From: Shewanella sp. Isolate13
GTDB taxonomy: Bacteria; Pseudomonadota; Gammaproteobacteria; Enterobacterales; Shewanellaceae
DNA length: 64,000 nucleotides
Assembly (NCBI RefSeq): GCF_022398325.1
Contig: NZ_JAKEVD010000019.1
Coordinates: forward strand, 5,488 to 69,487
Reading direction: 5' to 3'
Position 1 is the stretch's first letter. Every line of letters starts with the position of its first letter. Made by a program: the position numbers and the translations under genes. Under the pieces are notes generated by a model. It was given only the letters and a program-made list of their open reading frames with translations, was not told the origin of the DNA and did no database searches. Below are positions 49,459 to 58,638 of the stretch, piece after piece.

Positions 49459-51387
49459 CTAATCCTCCAACAAATTGAGACTACGGAGCGAAATCTGGTT
49501 CTTGAGCTTAGTAGCAAATTCTTCGATCTGCATCTTACCTAAGTCAACGCCTTCACGGGTACGCACCGCTACTTCCTTATTTTCCATCTCTTGGTCACCA
49601 ACGACCAATAGATAAGGCACACGCCTTAAGGTATGTTCGCGTATTTTAAAGCCTATCTTCTCATTCCTCAAGTCTTTAGTTGCACGAATTCCATGTTCTT
49701 TGAATAAATTAACGACATTGTCCACATAATCAGACTGTTTATCGGTAATATTCATTACAACAACTTGAACTGGTGACAACCAAGCTGGGAATTTACCTGC
49801 GTATTCTTCAATTAGAATACCCAAGAAGCGCTCTAGTGAACCTAAGATCGCACGGTGGATCATAACAGGTGTTTGACGGCTGTTATCTTCAGCAACATAG
49901 GTTGCACCTAAACGACCAGGTAGAGCGTAATCGAGCTGCACTGTACCACATTGCCACGCTCTGTCTAGACAGTCATGTAATGTGAATTCAATCTTAGGTC
50001 CGTAGAAGGCACCTTCGCCCGGTAAAATTTCAAATTCGATGTCGTTAGCTTTCAGCGCTTGTTTAAGTGCTTCTTCAGCTCTGTCCCACATCTCATCATC
50101 ACCGATACGTTTTTCAGGACGAGTCGATAGCTTAACCACGATGCTGTTAAAGCCAAATGTAGCGTATGTATCGTAAACCATCTTGATACAAGCGCTCACT
50201 TCCTGCTGAACTTGCTCTTCAGTACAGAAGATATGGGCGTCATCTTGAGTAAAGCCACGTACACGCATTAGGCCGTGTAGTGAACCCGATGGCTCATTAC
50301 GGTGACAACAGCCAAACTCAGCCATACGAAGTGGTAGATCACGGTAAGACTTAAGACCTTGGTTAAAGATCTGTACATGACCTGGGCAGTTCATTGGCTT
50401 AACTGCGTATTCGCGGTTTTCAGAGCTCGTAGTAAACATGGCTTCTGAGTACTTGTCCCAGTGACCACTGCGTTCCCACAATACTCTGTCCATCATCAAT
50501 GGACCTTTTACTTCTTGATAAGTGTATTGGCCAAGCTTTTGACGAATAAACTTCTCAAGTTCTAGGAACAGGCTCCAACCGTCGTTATGCCAGAACACCA
50601 TACCTGGTGCTTCTTCTTGCATATGGTAAAGGTCTAACTGCTTACCAATCTTACGGTGGTCACGCTTAGCCGCTTCTTCAAGACGGTTAAGGTGGACTTT
50701 AAGTGCTTTCTTATCCGCCCAAGCCGTACCGTAAATACGCTGCAACATCTTGTTGTCTGAGTTACCGCGCCAGTAGGCACCTGCAACACTCATTAACTTG
50801 AAGTTTTGGCAGAATTTCATGTTAGGTACGTGAGGACCACGACACATGTCGATATATTCTTCATGGTGATAAAGCGCAGGTGTTGAGTCCTTGCTGATGT
50901 TCTCATCAAGAATCGCCATCTTGTAGCTTTCGCCACGGGCTTCGAAGGTATCACGCGCTTCTTGCCAGCTAACAACACGCTTATCGACGTTGTAATTAGT
51001 CTTTGCAAGCTCTGTCATGCGCTTTTCTAACGCATCGATGTCTTCCTGAGTCAACTTATGGTCTAGGTCAACGTCATAGTAGAAACCATTATCGATAACT
51101 GGACCGATAGCCATCTTAGTTTCTGGGAACAGTTGCTTGATCGCATGACCTAACAAATGAGCGCACGAGTGACGAAGAATTTCTACGCCCTCTTCATCTT
51201 TAGCTGTGATGATAGAAAGATCTGAGTCGGCTTCAATCATATCGCAAGCATCTTTTAGCTCGCCGTTCACGCGACCCGCGATACAGGCTTTAGCAAGACC
51301 TGGACCGATATCAGCAGCAACATCTAAAGTAGAAACAGGGTTAGCAAACTCACGTTTGCTTCCGTCAGGAAGTGTAATAACAGGCAT
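49459..51387 (-). CDS. thrS: Threonyl-tRNA synthetase
   Basis: Charges tRNA-Thr and represses its own message. It has 642 residues as in E. coli. TGS domain (1-61), editing domain with H-S-C-A-H-L-L and C-R-G-P-H, class II catalytic core with zinc ligands (P-M-N-C-P-G-H and later H residues), and a C-terminal anticodon-binding domain. AAGGA lies six bases before the ATG. Its leader carries hairpins that look like tRNA-Thr anticodon arms. Confidence 0.98.
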   Translation of the reverse strand: MPVITLPDGSKREFANPVSTLDVAADIGPGLAKACIAGRVNGELKDACDMIEADSDLSIITAKDEEGVEILRHSCAHLLGHAIKQLFPETKMAIGPVIDNGFYYDVDLDHKLTQEDIDALEKRMTELAKTNYNVDKRVVSWQEARDTFEARGESYKMAILDENISKDSTPALYHHEEYIDMCRGPHVPNMKFCQNFKLMSVAGAYWRGNSDNKMLQRIYGTAWADKKALKVHLNRLEEAAKRDHRKIGKQLDLYHMQEEAPGMVFWHNDGWSLFLELEKFIRQKLGQYTYQEVKGPLMMDRVLWERSGHWDKYSEAMFTTSSENREYAVKPMNCPGHVQIFNQGLKSYRDLPLRMAEFGCCHRNEPSGSLHGLMRVRGFTQDDAHIFCTEEQVQQEVSACIKMVYDTYATFGFNSIVVKLSTRPEKRIGDDEMWDRAEEALKQALKANDIEFEILPGEGAFYGPKIEFTLHDCLDRAWQCGTVQLDYALPGRLGATYVAEDNSRQTPVMIHRAILGSLERFLGILIEEYAGKFPAWLSPVQVVVMNITDKQSDYVDNVVNLFKEHGIRATKDLRNEKIGFKIREHTLRRVPYLLVVGDQEMENKEVAVRTREGVDLGKMQIEEFATKLKNQISLRSLNLLED

Positions 51388-51401
51388 GATTATTCCTTTT
51401 C

Positions 51402-51429
51402 CAGTGGTGACCCCTACGTAGGGCCACTT
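51402..51429 (-). promoter_or_regulatory. thrS operator hairpin 1 (CGU anticodon mimic)
   Basis: On the minus strand AGTGG pairs with CCACT around an inner CCC/GGG stem. The 7-base loop TACGTAG holds CGT at loop positions 3-5, the place of an anticodon, and reads threonine codon ACG. It lies 15-41 bases before the ATG, where E. coli thrS has operator domain 2. The fold is by eye. Confidence 0.6.
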
Positions 51430-51466
51430 GGTTTTAAATTAAGTATGGGTGCGCACTACTGGGACT

Positions 51467-51483
51467 AGACCATACAGTGGTCT
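51467..51483 (-). promoter_or_regulatory. thrS operator hairpin 2 (UGU anticodon mimic)
   Basis: On the minus strand AGACC-ACTGTAT-GGTCT is exactly a 5-bp stem with a 7-base loop. TGT is at loop positions 3-5 and A follows, like the anticodon arm of tRNA-Thr(UGU). It lies 80-96 bases before thrS, comparable to E. coli operator domain 4. Confidence 0.6.
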
Positions 51484-51673
51484 GTGTTTTCCAGCGTGCA
51501 AGCCGCTAATTCTAGTTGATAGCGAGTGCATGATGCAAGCTTTCCATCCGATTAGTTTTTCTTATCAAGGAACCTGATCAACCGCGGGCAAATGTAATGA
51601 AACTAACAAGTTAATGTCACAGTTTGTTCACGTTTTACTCCTAACATGGCCGCGACTTAATAAGGAGGTCCTG

Positions 51674-51940
51674 ATGATTAAAACATTGATGTTAACCGCG
51701 GCACTTTTTCAGCCAGAATTCGCAGGCAAAGAGCAGCCAGATACGCTAATAATGAACAAACAAGCCATTGTTGCCTAAATAGAGTCTCAGCTTGATGCTT
51801 CAATCTCGCTGATGACACAGGACTTACTCAACGAATGTAATAGATTAGAAGCCAACAGCGTCCCCACTTGGATTGCAGAGTTTACCCCGACAATAGACAG
51901 TCGATTGAGTCATAACAAATCTTCTCAAGCGACTCCCTAG
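51674..51940 (+). pseudogene. Small gene interrupted by one in-frame stop codon
   Basis: An ATG at 51674 behind a strong AAGGAGG site begins a frame of 34 codons to TAA at 51776-51778. The same frame then runs 53 more codons to TAG at 51938. The joined product would have about 88 residues, with a hydrophobic start (M-I-K-T-L-M-L-T-A-A-L-F) and a helical polar body (I-E-S-Q-L-D-A-S-I-S-L, then Q-D-L-L-N-E-C). One C-to-T change turning CAA into TAA explains the break. It could be a nonsense-mutated small exported protein. The family is unknown. Confidence 0.55.
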
Positions 51941-52066
51941 CAGGAGTGTATTTTGCTGCGACTTCTATTCTTTGCTTGCTCTGGCTATGATGTATTTATA
52001 CTGGGCTAATAGCTAACAATTGTTATATTTTAGCCTCATTTCATCTGCTATCTAAAAGGCTTCAAT

Positions 52067-52804
52067 ATGACAACGTGGGCATTAGTTACGGGCGCAGCGA
52101 AACGGATTGGACGCGCAATTGCAACTCAACTTCATGAGGATGACTACAATATCGTGATCCACTACGGGCAATCTGTAGATGAAGCCCAAACACTATGCGA
52201 TGAGCTAAACACTAAGCGCGCCGACTCTGCGATCATTATGCAGGCCGACTTAGCCGACGCTTCCGCATTAGATAGACTAGTCGCGCAAATACAGACTCGT
52301 GCTTTAAGCCTCGAAGTCCTTATTAATAACGCCTCTTGCTTCTATCCGACTCCTATTGGCGAGAGCTCTTTTACTAAAGCACAACAACTGCTTGCGACCA
52401 ACCTTATCGCACCTTACATGTTGGCTGAAAAACTCTGCCCACAACTCTCAGGGAATAGTGGCTGCGTGATTAACCTTTTAGACATCCATGGCAAGCGCCC
52501 ACTAAAAGATCATGGACTATACTCTATATCAAAGGCTGCACTTGAAATGGCAACACTGTCATTGGCCCAAGAACTCGCCCCGAACATACGCGTAAATGGC
52601 GTATCACCCGGTGCAATTCTCTGGCCGGAACAGTCCAATATGGAATCGCAACAAGCTGTTTTAGGCGCAATCCCCTTGGCGAAGCTTGGACAGCCAGAAG
52701 ACATTGCCAAGCTTATTTCACATTTAGTTAGCGCGCCTTATATCACAGGCCAAGTGATAGCTGTCGATGGAGGGCGAAGTGCAGTAGGTTTTATGGGAGC
52801 GTAA
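52067..52804 (+). CDS. folM: Pteridine reductase-type SDR (FolM-like dihydromonapterin reductase)
   Basis: NADPH-dependent reduction of dihydromonapterin or dihydrofolate to the tetrahydro form. It has 245 residues. It has T-G-A-A-K-R-I-G at 8-15, where Arg replaces the usual Gly, the mark of pteridine reductases. N-N-A-S-C-F-Y and the catalytic Y-S-I-S-K follow. It is followed after two bases by a small cysteine-rich protein gene. Confidence 0.87.
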   Translation: MTTWALVTGAAKRIGRAIATQLHEDDYNIVIHYGQSVDEAQTLCDELNTKRADSAIIMQADLADASALDRLVAQIQTRALSLEVLINNASCFYPTPIGESSFTKAQQLLATNLIAPYMLAEKLCPQLSGNSGCVINLLDIHGKRPLKDHGLYSISKAALEMATLSLAQELAPNIRVNGVSPGAILWPEQSNMESQQAVLGAIPLAKLGQPEDIAKLISHLVSAPYITGQVIAVDGGRSAVGFMGA

Positions 52805-52806
52805 TT

Positions 52807-53007
52807 ATGCGATTCATCAACAAGACGATTAGCTGTCCTCACTGCGGGCACCACCAACACATTAATATCGATGCGACTTGTGGCGATCAGGATTACTATG
52901 AGGACTGCCGCGTGTGCTGCAACCCAATCCATATGCGATTGCACATGGATGAAGCACAACATAAGATTGAACTTTTTATAGATTCAGACGATGAGCAGAT
53001 CTATTAA
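52807..53007 (+). CDS. CPXCG-motif cysteine-rich small protein
   Basis: A 66-residue putative zinc-ribbon protein, with C-P-H-C-G at about 10-14 and C-R-V-C-C-N-P near 34-40. An acidic tail follows. It belongs to a family known only by this motif. It lies two bases after folM, so is cotranscribed. Function unknown. Confidence 0.85.
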   Translation: MRFINKTISCPHCGHHQHINIDATCGDQDYYEDCRVCCNPIHMRLHMDEAQHKIELFIDSDDEQIY

Positions 53008-53067
53008 CCACTAACGCCCTTTTCCATCGACTTGGGCGCAGCAGTGAACCGCTCTGCTGCAACGATA

Positions 53068-53682
53068 TTACTCGGCAAATCGCTTGGCTAGCACACGTTC
53101 AACCGTGTCCACGATCGCCTGAGTTTGGCTGTCTATCTCAATATTAATCACATCGCCTTTTTGGTAACCATCAAGATTAGTAAGCTTCAGTGTTTCAGGG
53201 ATCAAGTGCAGCATAAAGGTGTCTTCTGTTACCTCGCCCACTGTCAGGCTGCAACCATTAACGCCAACGAAGCCTTTATACAAAATGTAGTTCATCCATT
53301 TAGGTTCAACTTTCAAACGGATATCATAATGCTCTTCAGTGGCACTGACGAAATCGACCTCTGCTAGGGTGTGAACATGGCCCGATAAAATATGTCCACC
53401 AATCTCACTACCAAAGGTTAATGAACGCTCGATGTTAACCTGTGAGCCAACTCTCAGTTTTGATAGGTTAGTTAGCTTAAGGGTCTCTTCCATTACATCG
53501 AAAAACACCCTATCATCCTCTATTCTTGTAACCGTTAGACATACACCGTTATTTGCGACACTTGCCCCTAGTGAAAGTCCCTCGCGCAAATCCGGCCCAA
53601 TTGCGATTTGTAGCGTGTTTAAGCCTGATTTCTTATCTATCGCCAACACTTCGCACGTTGCTTGAACTATACCTGTAAACAT
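53068..53682 (-). CDS. ribE: Riboflavin synthase alpha subunit
   Basis: Dismutates two lumazines to riboflavin. It has 204 residues made of two lumazine-binding repeats, each with the marks M-F-T-G-I-V-Q and G-x-S-L-T-V / N-G-V-C-L-T-V. G-G-H-I-L-S-G-H-V is present. It diverges from a MATE pump gene with 35 bases between them, the same ribC-mdtK pairing as in E. coli. No room for an FMN riboswitch is seen. Confidence 0.95.
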   Translation of the reverse strand: MFTGIVQATCEVLAIDKKSGLNTLQIAIGPDLREGLSLGASVANNGVCLTVTRIEDDRVFFDVMEETLKLTNLSKLRVGSQVNIERSLTFGSEIGGHILSGHVHTLAEVDFVSATEEHYDIRLKVEPKWMNYILYKGFVGVNGCSLTVGEVTEDTFMLHLIPETLKLTNLDGYQKGDVINIEIDSQTQAIVDTVERVLAKRFAE

Positions 53683-53717
53683 TATTATCTCTCGTTAGTA
53701 TATTAAGGGCTGTACCC

Positions 53718-55076
53718 ATGAACCATTCTGGCTTTCAAGCCAAACGCTTAATCCAATTAGCGCTACCCGTGTTAATTGCCCAAGTCACGCAAACTATGAT
53801 GGGCTTTATCGATACCGTCATGGCGGGTCGTGTCGCTGCAGTCGATATGGCTGCTGTCGCTATCAGTGCCAGTCTTTGGTTACCCGCTTTGCTTTTTGTT
53901 CAAGGTCTACTCATGGCCTTTACACCTGTGTTTGCTCACCATCATGGTGCCGACAATCAAAAAGCGATTCAACCTTTGGCTTATCAAGGCGCTTATATTG
54001 CCATAATCGGTAGCTTAGGTGTGGTGCTATTCCTCTCATTTGCAGAGAATATATTTACCATGATGGATCTTGAACCAGAAATGGCGAGATTGGGCATCGG
54101 CTATTTAGATGGCTTTATGTGGGGCGTACCAGCATTCGTACTCTATCAGGTACTAAGAGGCTGTAGCGAAGGGATCTCTTATACCCTACCAACCATGGTC
54201 ATCGGTTTTGTGGGACTTGCGGTCAACATCCCAGCTAACTACATCTTTATTTATGGCCATTTTGGCATGCCCGCAATGGGCGGCGCAGGGTGTGGTGTGG
54301 CTACGGCATTAGTGTTCTGGGCAATGTTTATCGCCATGATCATCTATATGCAGTTTCACCACAAGTTTAAGGAATTGGCTCCCTTCAAATCTTTTCATCT
54401 ACCAGACCTAAAAGTCATGGTAGATATGACAAAACATGGCTTCCCTATCGCTATGGCGCTGTTTTTTGAAGTGAGTTTATTTGCAATCATCGCGCTACTT
54501 TTAGCACCTTTAGGCGCAACTGTAGTCGCAGGACATCAAATTGCACTGAACTTTTCATCGATTGTGTTTATGTTGCCGCTCTCTTTGGGTATCGCGGTCT
54601 CTATCCGCGTCGGCTATTACCTAGGCCAAGATAAGCCAGAGATCGCCGCGTTAGTGACTAAACTGGCCCTGATGATCTCGTTTTCGTTAGCTGCCTGTAC
54701 CGCGGTGATTACCATCTTATTTAGAAACGAAATTGCGCTTCTATATAACGACAACCCAGATGTGATTACACTGGCTGGTAGCTTAATGTTCTTCGCCGCA
54801 ATCTATCAGTTATCAGATTCAATCCAAGTGGTGACTGCTGGAGCTTTGCGTGGTTATAAAGATACCCGCAGTGCATTTTATATCACGCTGGTTTCATACT
54901 GGGGTGTGGGGATGACCTTAGGCTACACATTAGCGCGCACCGACATTTTAGTGCCGCACATGGGTGCACAAGGCTTCTGGATTGGCTTGATTGCAGGTTT
55001 AACAACTGCAGCAGTGCTATTCGCGCTGCGCCTTAGATATGTTCAAAAAGCTGGTACAGTACATTCGGCACTTTAA
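53718..55076 (+). CDS. mdtK: MATE-family multidrug/Na+ antiporter (NorM/MdtK)
   Basis: A 12-helix inner-membrane exporter of cationic compounds, probably sodium-coupled. It has 452 residues. Two six-helix halves; typical A-L-P-V-L-I-A-Q-V-T-Q-T at the start and G-H-Q-I-A-L-N in helix 7. The neighbour ribE is conserved in E. coli. Confidence 0.94.
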   Translation: MNHSGFQAKRLIQLALPVLIAQVTQTMMGFIDTVMAGRVAAVDMAAVAISASLWLPALLFVQGLLMAFTPVFAHHHGADNQKAIQPLAYQGAYIAIIGSLGVVLFLSFAENIFTMMDLEPEMARLGIGYLDGFMWGVPAFVLYQVLRGCSEGISYTLPTMVIGFVGLAVNIPANYIFIYGHFGMPAMGGAGCGVATALVFWAMFIAMIIYMQFHHKFKELAPFKSFHLPDLKVMVDMTKHGFPIAMALFFEVSLFAIIALLLAPLGATVVAGHQIALNFSSIVFMLPLSLGIAVSIRVGYYLGQDKPEIAALVTKLALMISFSLAACTAVITILFRNEIALLYNDNPDVITLAGSLMFFAAIYQLSDSIQVVTAGALRGYKDTRSAFYITLVSYWGVGMTLGYTLARTDILVPHMGAQGFWIGLIAGLTTAAVLFALRLRYVQKAGTVHSAL

Positions 55077-55096
55077 CCTGATGTTCTGTGCAAAAG

Positions 55097-55132
55097 AAAA
55101 GGGCTAACTTAGCAATGAGTTAGCCCTTTTTT
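55097..55132 (+). terminator. Intrinsic terminator after mdtK
   Basis: AAAAGGGCTAACT / AGTTAGCCCTTTTTT with an 8-base loop, 20 bases past the stop. Confidence 0.9.
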
Positions 55133-55277
55133 AATTCATCAATATTATCCAACTTTTCCAACACTGTCTCAGCCTCATCCAGATTTTAGAGTGCAGGAAC
55201 AGGTTAAAGACAGTTGTGGAAGTTGTCATGAGAACTATGACGAGTTAGCAGCAACAATTGAGAGGATGCATAACTAA
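55119..55277 (+). pseudogene. C-terminal remnant of a c-type cytochrome (cytochrome c'-like)
   Basis: An open stretch from just after a TGA at 55116 ends at TAA 55275. Its last 28 codons read V-Q-E-Q-V-K-D-S-C-G-S-C-H, then E-N-Y-D-E-L-A-A-T-I-E. A C-x-x-C-H haem site close to the C terminus, followed by E-N-Y, fits cytochrome c' proteins. No start codon with a ribosome site and no haem-domain helices precede it, so only the tail survives. A terminator-like hairpin follows at 55386-55417. Confidence 0.5.
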
Positions 55278-55625
55278 AACGAATCAAGAGATCAGGAAAG
55301 CTTAGCACCAGATAAAGATAACTTGATAATTTTCGTTATAGTTGAAGACTGTTAAAAGGCAGAGGGTTTACCTTCTTCTAATCAGTAAAGAGCTAAAGTT
55401 AATGATTTAGCTCTTTTTATCATTAAATTAGATCACCTCTTCTAAATGTATCTTAATTCTTCCACAAACCTCACCTGAATGCTCATAACACCAATCCAAA
55501 ATAAACGTAATCAGGCTTCATTCGAAGGCTAGCTAACTTTGCGCTAAAAATACTTAGAGTGAAATAACAAAAAAAGCCCCATCAAAAGATGAGGCTTAAC
55601 CGTTTATCTACACTGGCCTAATTGA
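55278..55625. other. Non-coding stretch with two terminators
   Basis: Contains a plus-strand terminator-like stem AAGAGCTAAA / TTTAGCTCTTTTT (55386-55417) and a minus-strand terminator for tsgA (about 55569-55597; AAGCCTCATC-TTTT-GATGGGGCTT then T7). No gene seen. Confidence 0.6.
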
Positions 55626-56807
55626 TTAATGGCTTGATGAGTGGCCATTAATACGATGTTTAGTTACAAAGCTAACTAATAAACACATAATAAAGACGAC
55701 CCCATATAAACCATTACCGGTCAGCATTGCTGCATGTGCGCCATAACTCTTCACAATTGGACTGGTAACAACGAAAGTCAACATAGTGCCTATACTGCCA
55801 CATAATAAAATAAAATTAACAATGCGAGGTGATGCTTCTTTGGTTTGTTGTGATGCCAGGGTAATGATAGTCGTATAAATAGCGCTACTGAAGAAACCTA
55901 ATACTGTGATGATAATAAGTAAATGCTCTGTATTTTTATCCATATTGAACCAGAACATTAATCCAGTGGCTAAAGCAGAAAGCACCAATACAAAATATTG
56001 AATATCAAATCGCTTCATTATCATACTGAAGCCCCACATGCCAAGCATGTATGCGCCCCAGAAATAACTCAGTAACTGGCCCGCTTCACTTAAGCTCATA
56101 CCCAACGACTTAGTTACATATTCAGGGATCCATGAAATAAAAGCCATTTGCCCTAAAATATAACAAAGTGCAGCAATCGCTAAAAATAGAATACCTAGAC
56201 CCCACTTCTCTTTTACCGCTTGCTGTTGTTCGTCAGACTTAACCAGCACAGGAAACTCACAAATAAGTGCCAGTATAAAGATAGCAAGGTAAATCATGCC
56301 AATGGCAACATATACCCAATACCAAGCAACACTGTGTGCGAGTAATGCAGCCGAAATTAGTGGAAAAATCATACCAGCCATACTGAAAAATGAATCGGTA
56401 AACAGCAAGCGTGAACCACGTTGTTTACCGTGATACAGACGAGCTATTAAATAAGTACCAATCGACATGGTAATACCACTCACCACGCCAAGAACAAACA
56501 TGCTACTAGAGAAGATGGCAAGGTTATGACCAAACATTAGCCCTAATACCGCCAGTACCATCAGGATAAAACCAAAAATCAGCTGTTTTTTCAGTGAAAT
56601 AATTTCCATTAGCCATACATTAAGGAAAATAGAAATTAATACACCCGTATTCAAGAATGTAAAAGTGTTACTCATGCTGGAGATAGGCAAATTGAAAAAT
56701 TTAGCAATATCCCCCATCACAATCCCGGTGACAATAATCAAAGATCCTGTTAATGCATAGGATAAAAAGCTTATCCATGTAAGTAGGATGCGATTGCGGT
56801 CGGTCAT
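55626..56807 (-). CDS. tsgA: MFS transporter TsgA
   Basis: A 12-helix major facilitator. It is highly similar to E. coli/Salmonella TsgA along its length, e.g. [24 protein letters not shown] and [13 protein letters not shown]. The substrate is not established. The start at 56807 (M-T-D-R-N-R-I-L-L) has AGGA upstream and matches E. coli. The frame to 56867 is leader. 393 residues. Confidence 0.94.
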   Translation of the reverse strand: MTDRNRILLTWISFLSYALTGSLIIVTGIVMGDIAKFFNLPISSMSNTFTFLNTGVLISIFLNVWLMEIISLKKQLIFGFILMVLAVLGLMFGHNLAIFSSSMFVLGVVSGITMSIGTYLIARLYHGKQRGSRLLFTDSFFSMAGMIFPLISAALLAHSVAWYWVYVAIGMIYLAIFILALICEFPVLVKSDEQQQAVKEKWGLGILFLAIAALCYILGQMAFISWIPEYVTKSLGMSLSEAGQLLSYFWGAYMLGMWGFSMIMKRFDIQYFVLVLSALATGLMFWFNMDKNTEHLLIIITVLGFFSSAIYTTIITLASQQTKEASPRIVNFILLCGSIGTMLTFVVTSPIVKSYGAHAAMLTGNGLYGVVFIMCLLVSFVTKHRINGHSSSH

Positions 56808-56879
56808 AGCAAGTCCTGTATCGGTAAAAATTGGATAAAAAAAATCGACCTCTAAGAGTCGATTCAAACTAAGTCATTT

Positions 56880-57140
56880 TAACATGATACAAGTTGTAAC
56901 ATTAATAAAAATCAAAAAATGGACTAAAATAAATTAGCGCCAAATAATTAATTTTACGTTCTACAAACCCACAAATAAATATCAAAAACAATACAAGAAC
57001 GAGGCAAACATATAGCTAACACCAACAACATATTTGCAATGAGATTAAAATTGTAAATATCGCATTTTAGCCTTAATCAATTGCAGAACAAAGGTACAAA
57101 AAACCGCATTCGGTAGATAGATGTTAGTTTTTTAATTAAT
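56880..57140. other. AT-rich non-coding DNA upstream of tsgA
   Basis: About 260 bases of strongly AT-rich DNA with poly-A/T runs. No gene or clear repeat. It presumably holds the tsgA promoter. Confidence 0.4.
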
Positions 57141-57146
57141 AAAACT

Positions 57147-57250
57147 TGGTTGCGGGAGCCGGATTACTTTCAATTAAAGATGTGGCAACGACCTTCGCCT
57201 GCCTTTGATAAAGAGTTGAGCCCGACAAGCTAGCAAACTGCGCCTTCAGT
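57147..57250 (-). pseudogene. Degenerate initiator tRNA copy A
   Basis: On the minus strand it keeps the 3' acceptor (CCCGCAACCA side), the variable region CGAAGGTCGTT and the GGGCTCA segment of tRNA-fMet. The T loop and the anticodon loop are replaced by inserts containing CTTT...AAAG, and the 5' acceptor is eroded. It lacks a CAT anticodon, so it is not functional as a tRNA. Confidence 0.65.
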
Positions 57251-57381
57251 ATCTTGAGTTGATAATTACCGAGGGTAACCCTTTCTACTTTATTTTGAAT
57301 CTAGCAATATCTATAAATTTCAGATACAAAAAAACCAGCTTTCGCTGGCCTACAGGTTTTATCATTCTTTAAATAAAGAAT

Positions 57382-57458
<77 letters not shown>

Positions 57459-57504
57459 TCCGTAATAAACGCTAATAACTATTTTGATTCTGCTATAAAA
57501 GAAT

Positions 57505-57581
<77 letters not shown>

Positions 57582-57626
57582 TCCGATTTAACGCCAATAA
57601 CTGTTTTGATTCTGCTATAAAAGAAT

Positions 57627-57732
57627 TACTTGCGAGAGCTGGATTGCTTTCTATAAAAGACTTTGCAACGACCTTCGCCTAGCTTTCATAAAGAGTTGAG
57701 CCCGAGTAGCTTTTAAACTGCTCCATCCCGCG
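57627..57732 (-). pseudogene. Degenerate initiator tRNA copy B
   Basis: 106 bases against 77 for a real gene. The 5' acceptor and D arm are intact (CGCGGGATGGAGCAG), the 3' end has decayed (CTCGCAAGTA). The T-loop and anticodon-loop regions hold the same two replacement tracts as copy A, each with CTTT(n)ATAAAG. No CAT anticodon remains. Confidence 0.75.
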
Positions 57733-57777
57733 TCAGTGAAAACGCCAATAACTATTTTGATTCTGCTATAAAAGAAT

Positions 57778-57854
<77 letters not shown>

Positions 57855-57891
57855 CCAGGGTAATAGATTTTGAATTCTTCTACAAAAGAAT

Positions 57892-57968
57892 TGGTACAAC
57901 CGAGTGGATTCGAACCACCGACCCCTACCATGTCAAGGTAGTGCTCTAACCAACTGAGCTACGGTTGT
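57892..57968 (-). tRNA. tRNA-Val (GAC), copy 1
   Basis: 77 bases with CCA. Acceptor ACAACCG pairs with CGGTTGT. D arm TAGCTCAGTTGGTTAGAGC. Anticodon arm CTACC-TTGACAT-GGTAG with GAC in the loop, T arm GGTTCGAATCC. Comparable to E. coli valV/valW. Confidence 0.96.
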
Positions 57969-57970
57969 AT

Positions 57971-58047
<77 letters not shown>

Positions 58048-58085
58048 ACAGGATAATAGATTTTTTGATTCTTCTATAAAAGAAT

Positions 58086-58162
58086 TGGTACAACCGAGTG
58101 GATTCGAACCACCGACCCCTACCATGTCAAGGTAGTGCTCTAACCAACTGAGCTACGGTTGT
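58086..58162 (-). tRNA. tRNA-Val (GAC), copy 2
   Basis: Identical by eye to the first tRNA-Val copy, with the same GAC anticodon loop and encoded CCA. Confidence 0.96.
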
Positions 58163-58175
58163 ACTGTTCAAGAAT

Positions 58176-58252
<77 letters not shown>

Positions 58253-58298
58253 ACTGTATTCTTGCTGTTCGTTTGGCTGTTGCCTTGGAACGAGCGCT

Positions 58299-58327
58299 AT
58301 ACTATGGCGATAGCGCGTTCGTTGCAA
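58299..58327 (-). promoter_or_regulatory. Stable-RNA type promoter of the tRNA array
   Basis: On the minus strand TTGCAA (58327-58322), a 17-base spacer, then TAGTAT (58304-58299) followed by the GC-rich AGCGCTCG. The latter is the discriminator typical of stringently controlled rRNA/tRNA promoters. Confidence 0.65.
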
Positions 58328-58577
58328 GCAAAAAAACACAAATAGTTGTTAAGCGGTGATTTGCTGGCCAACTTGAGTGCTGTTTAAGCGTTTCTGGCAA
58401 TTTTCAAGTAAAACAATTACAAAGCGGTATGTTTTTAGGCTGTTTTTCACTTAGTGAATATAGTCATCAAAGACGATTTAAGCCCTTTTGATCAATAAGG
58501 TCTTAATGAGTCGTCTACTTTAAAGCCAAATAATGCCTTATTTGATAGCCGTTACTCCACTTCACTCAGAAGAAAGT
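58328..58577. other. Non-coding stretch between tRNA promoter and MFS terminator
   Basis: About 250 bases with no coding frame and no repeat recognised. UP-element-like AT tracts occur directly upstream of the tRNA promoter. Confidence 0.35.
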
Positions 58578-58606
58578 AAAAGAGCCACTCTAATAGCGGC
58601 TCTTAC
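58578..58606 (-). terminator. Intrinsic terminator after the MFS gene
   Basis: On the minus strand AAGAGCCGCT-ATTAG-AGTGGCTCTT with one mismatch, followed by TTACTTTC, 33 bases past the stop. Confidence 0.75.
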
Positions 58607-58638
58607 TAATAAGTTAAAAATATCTGCTCAATACCGAT

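Noticed and set aside
53683-53717. FMN riboswitch at ribE
   Set aside because: Only 35 bases separate ribE from mdtK, too little for the RFN element.
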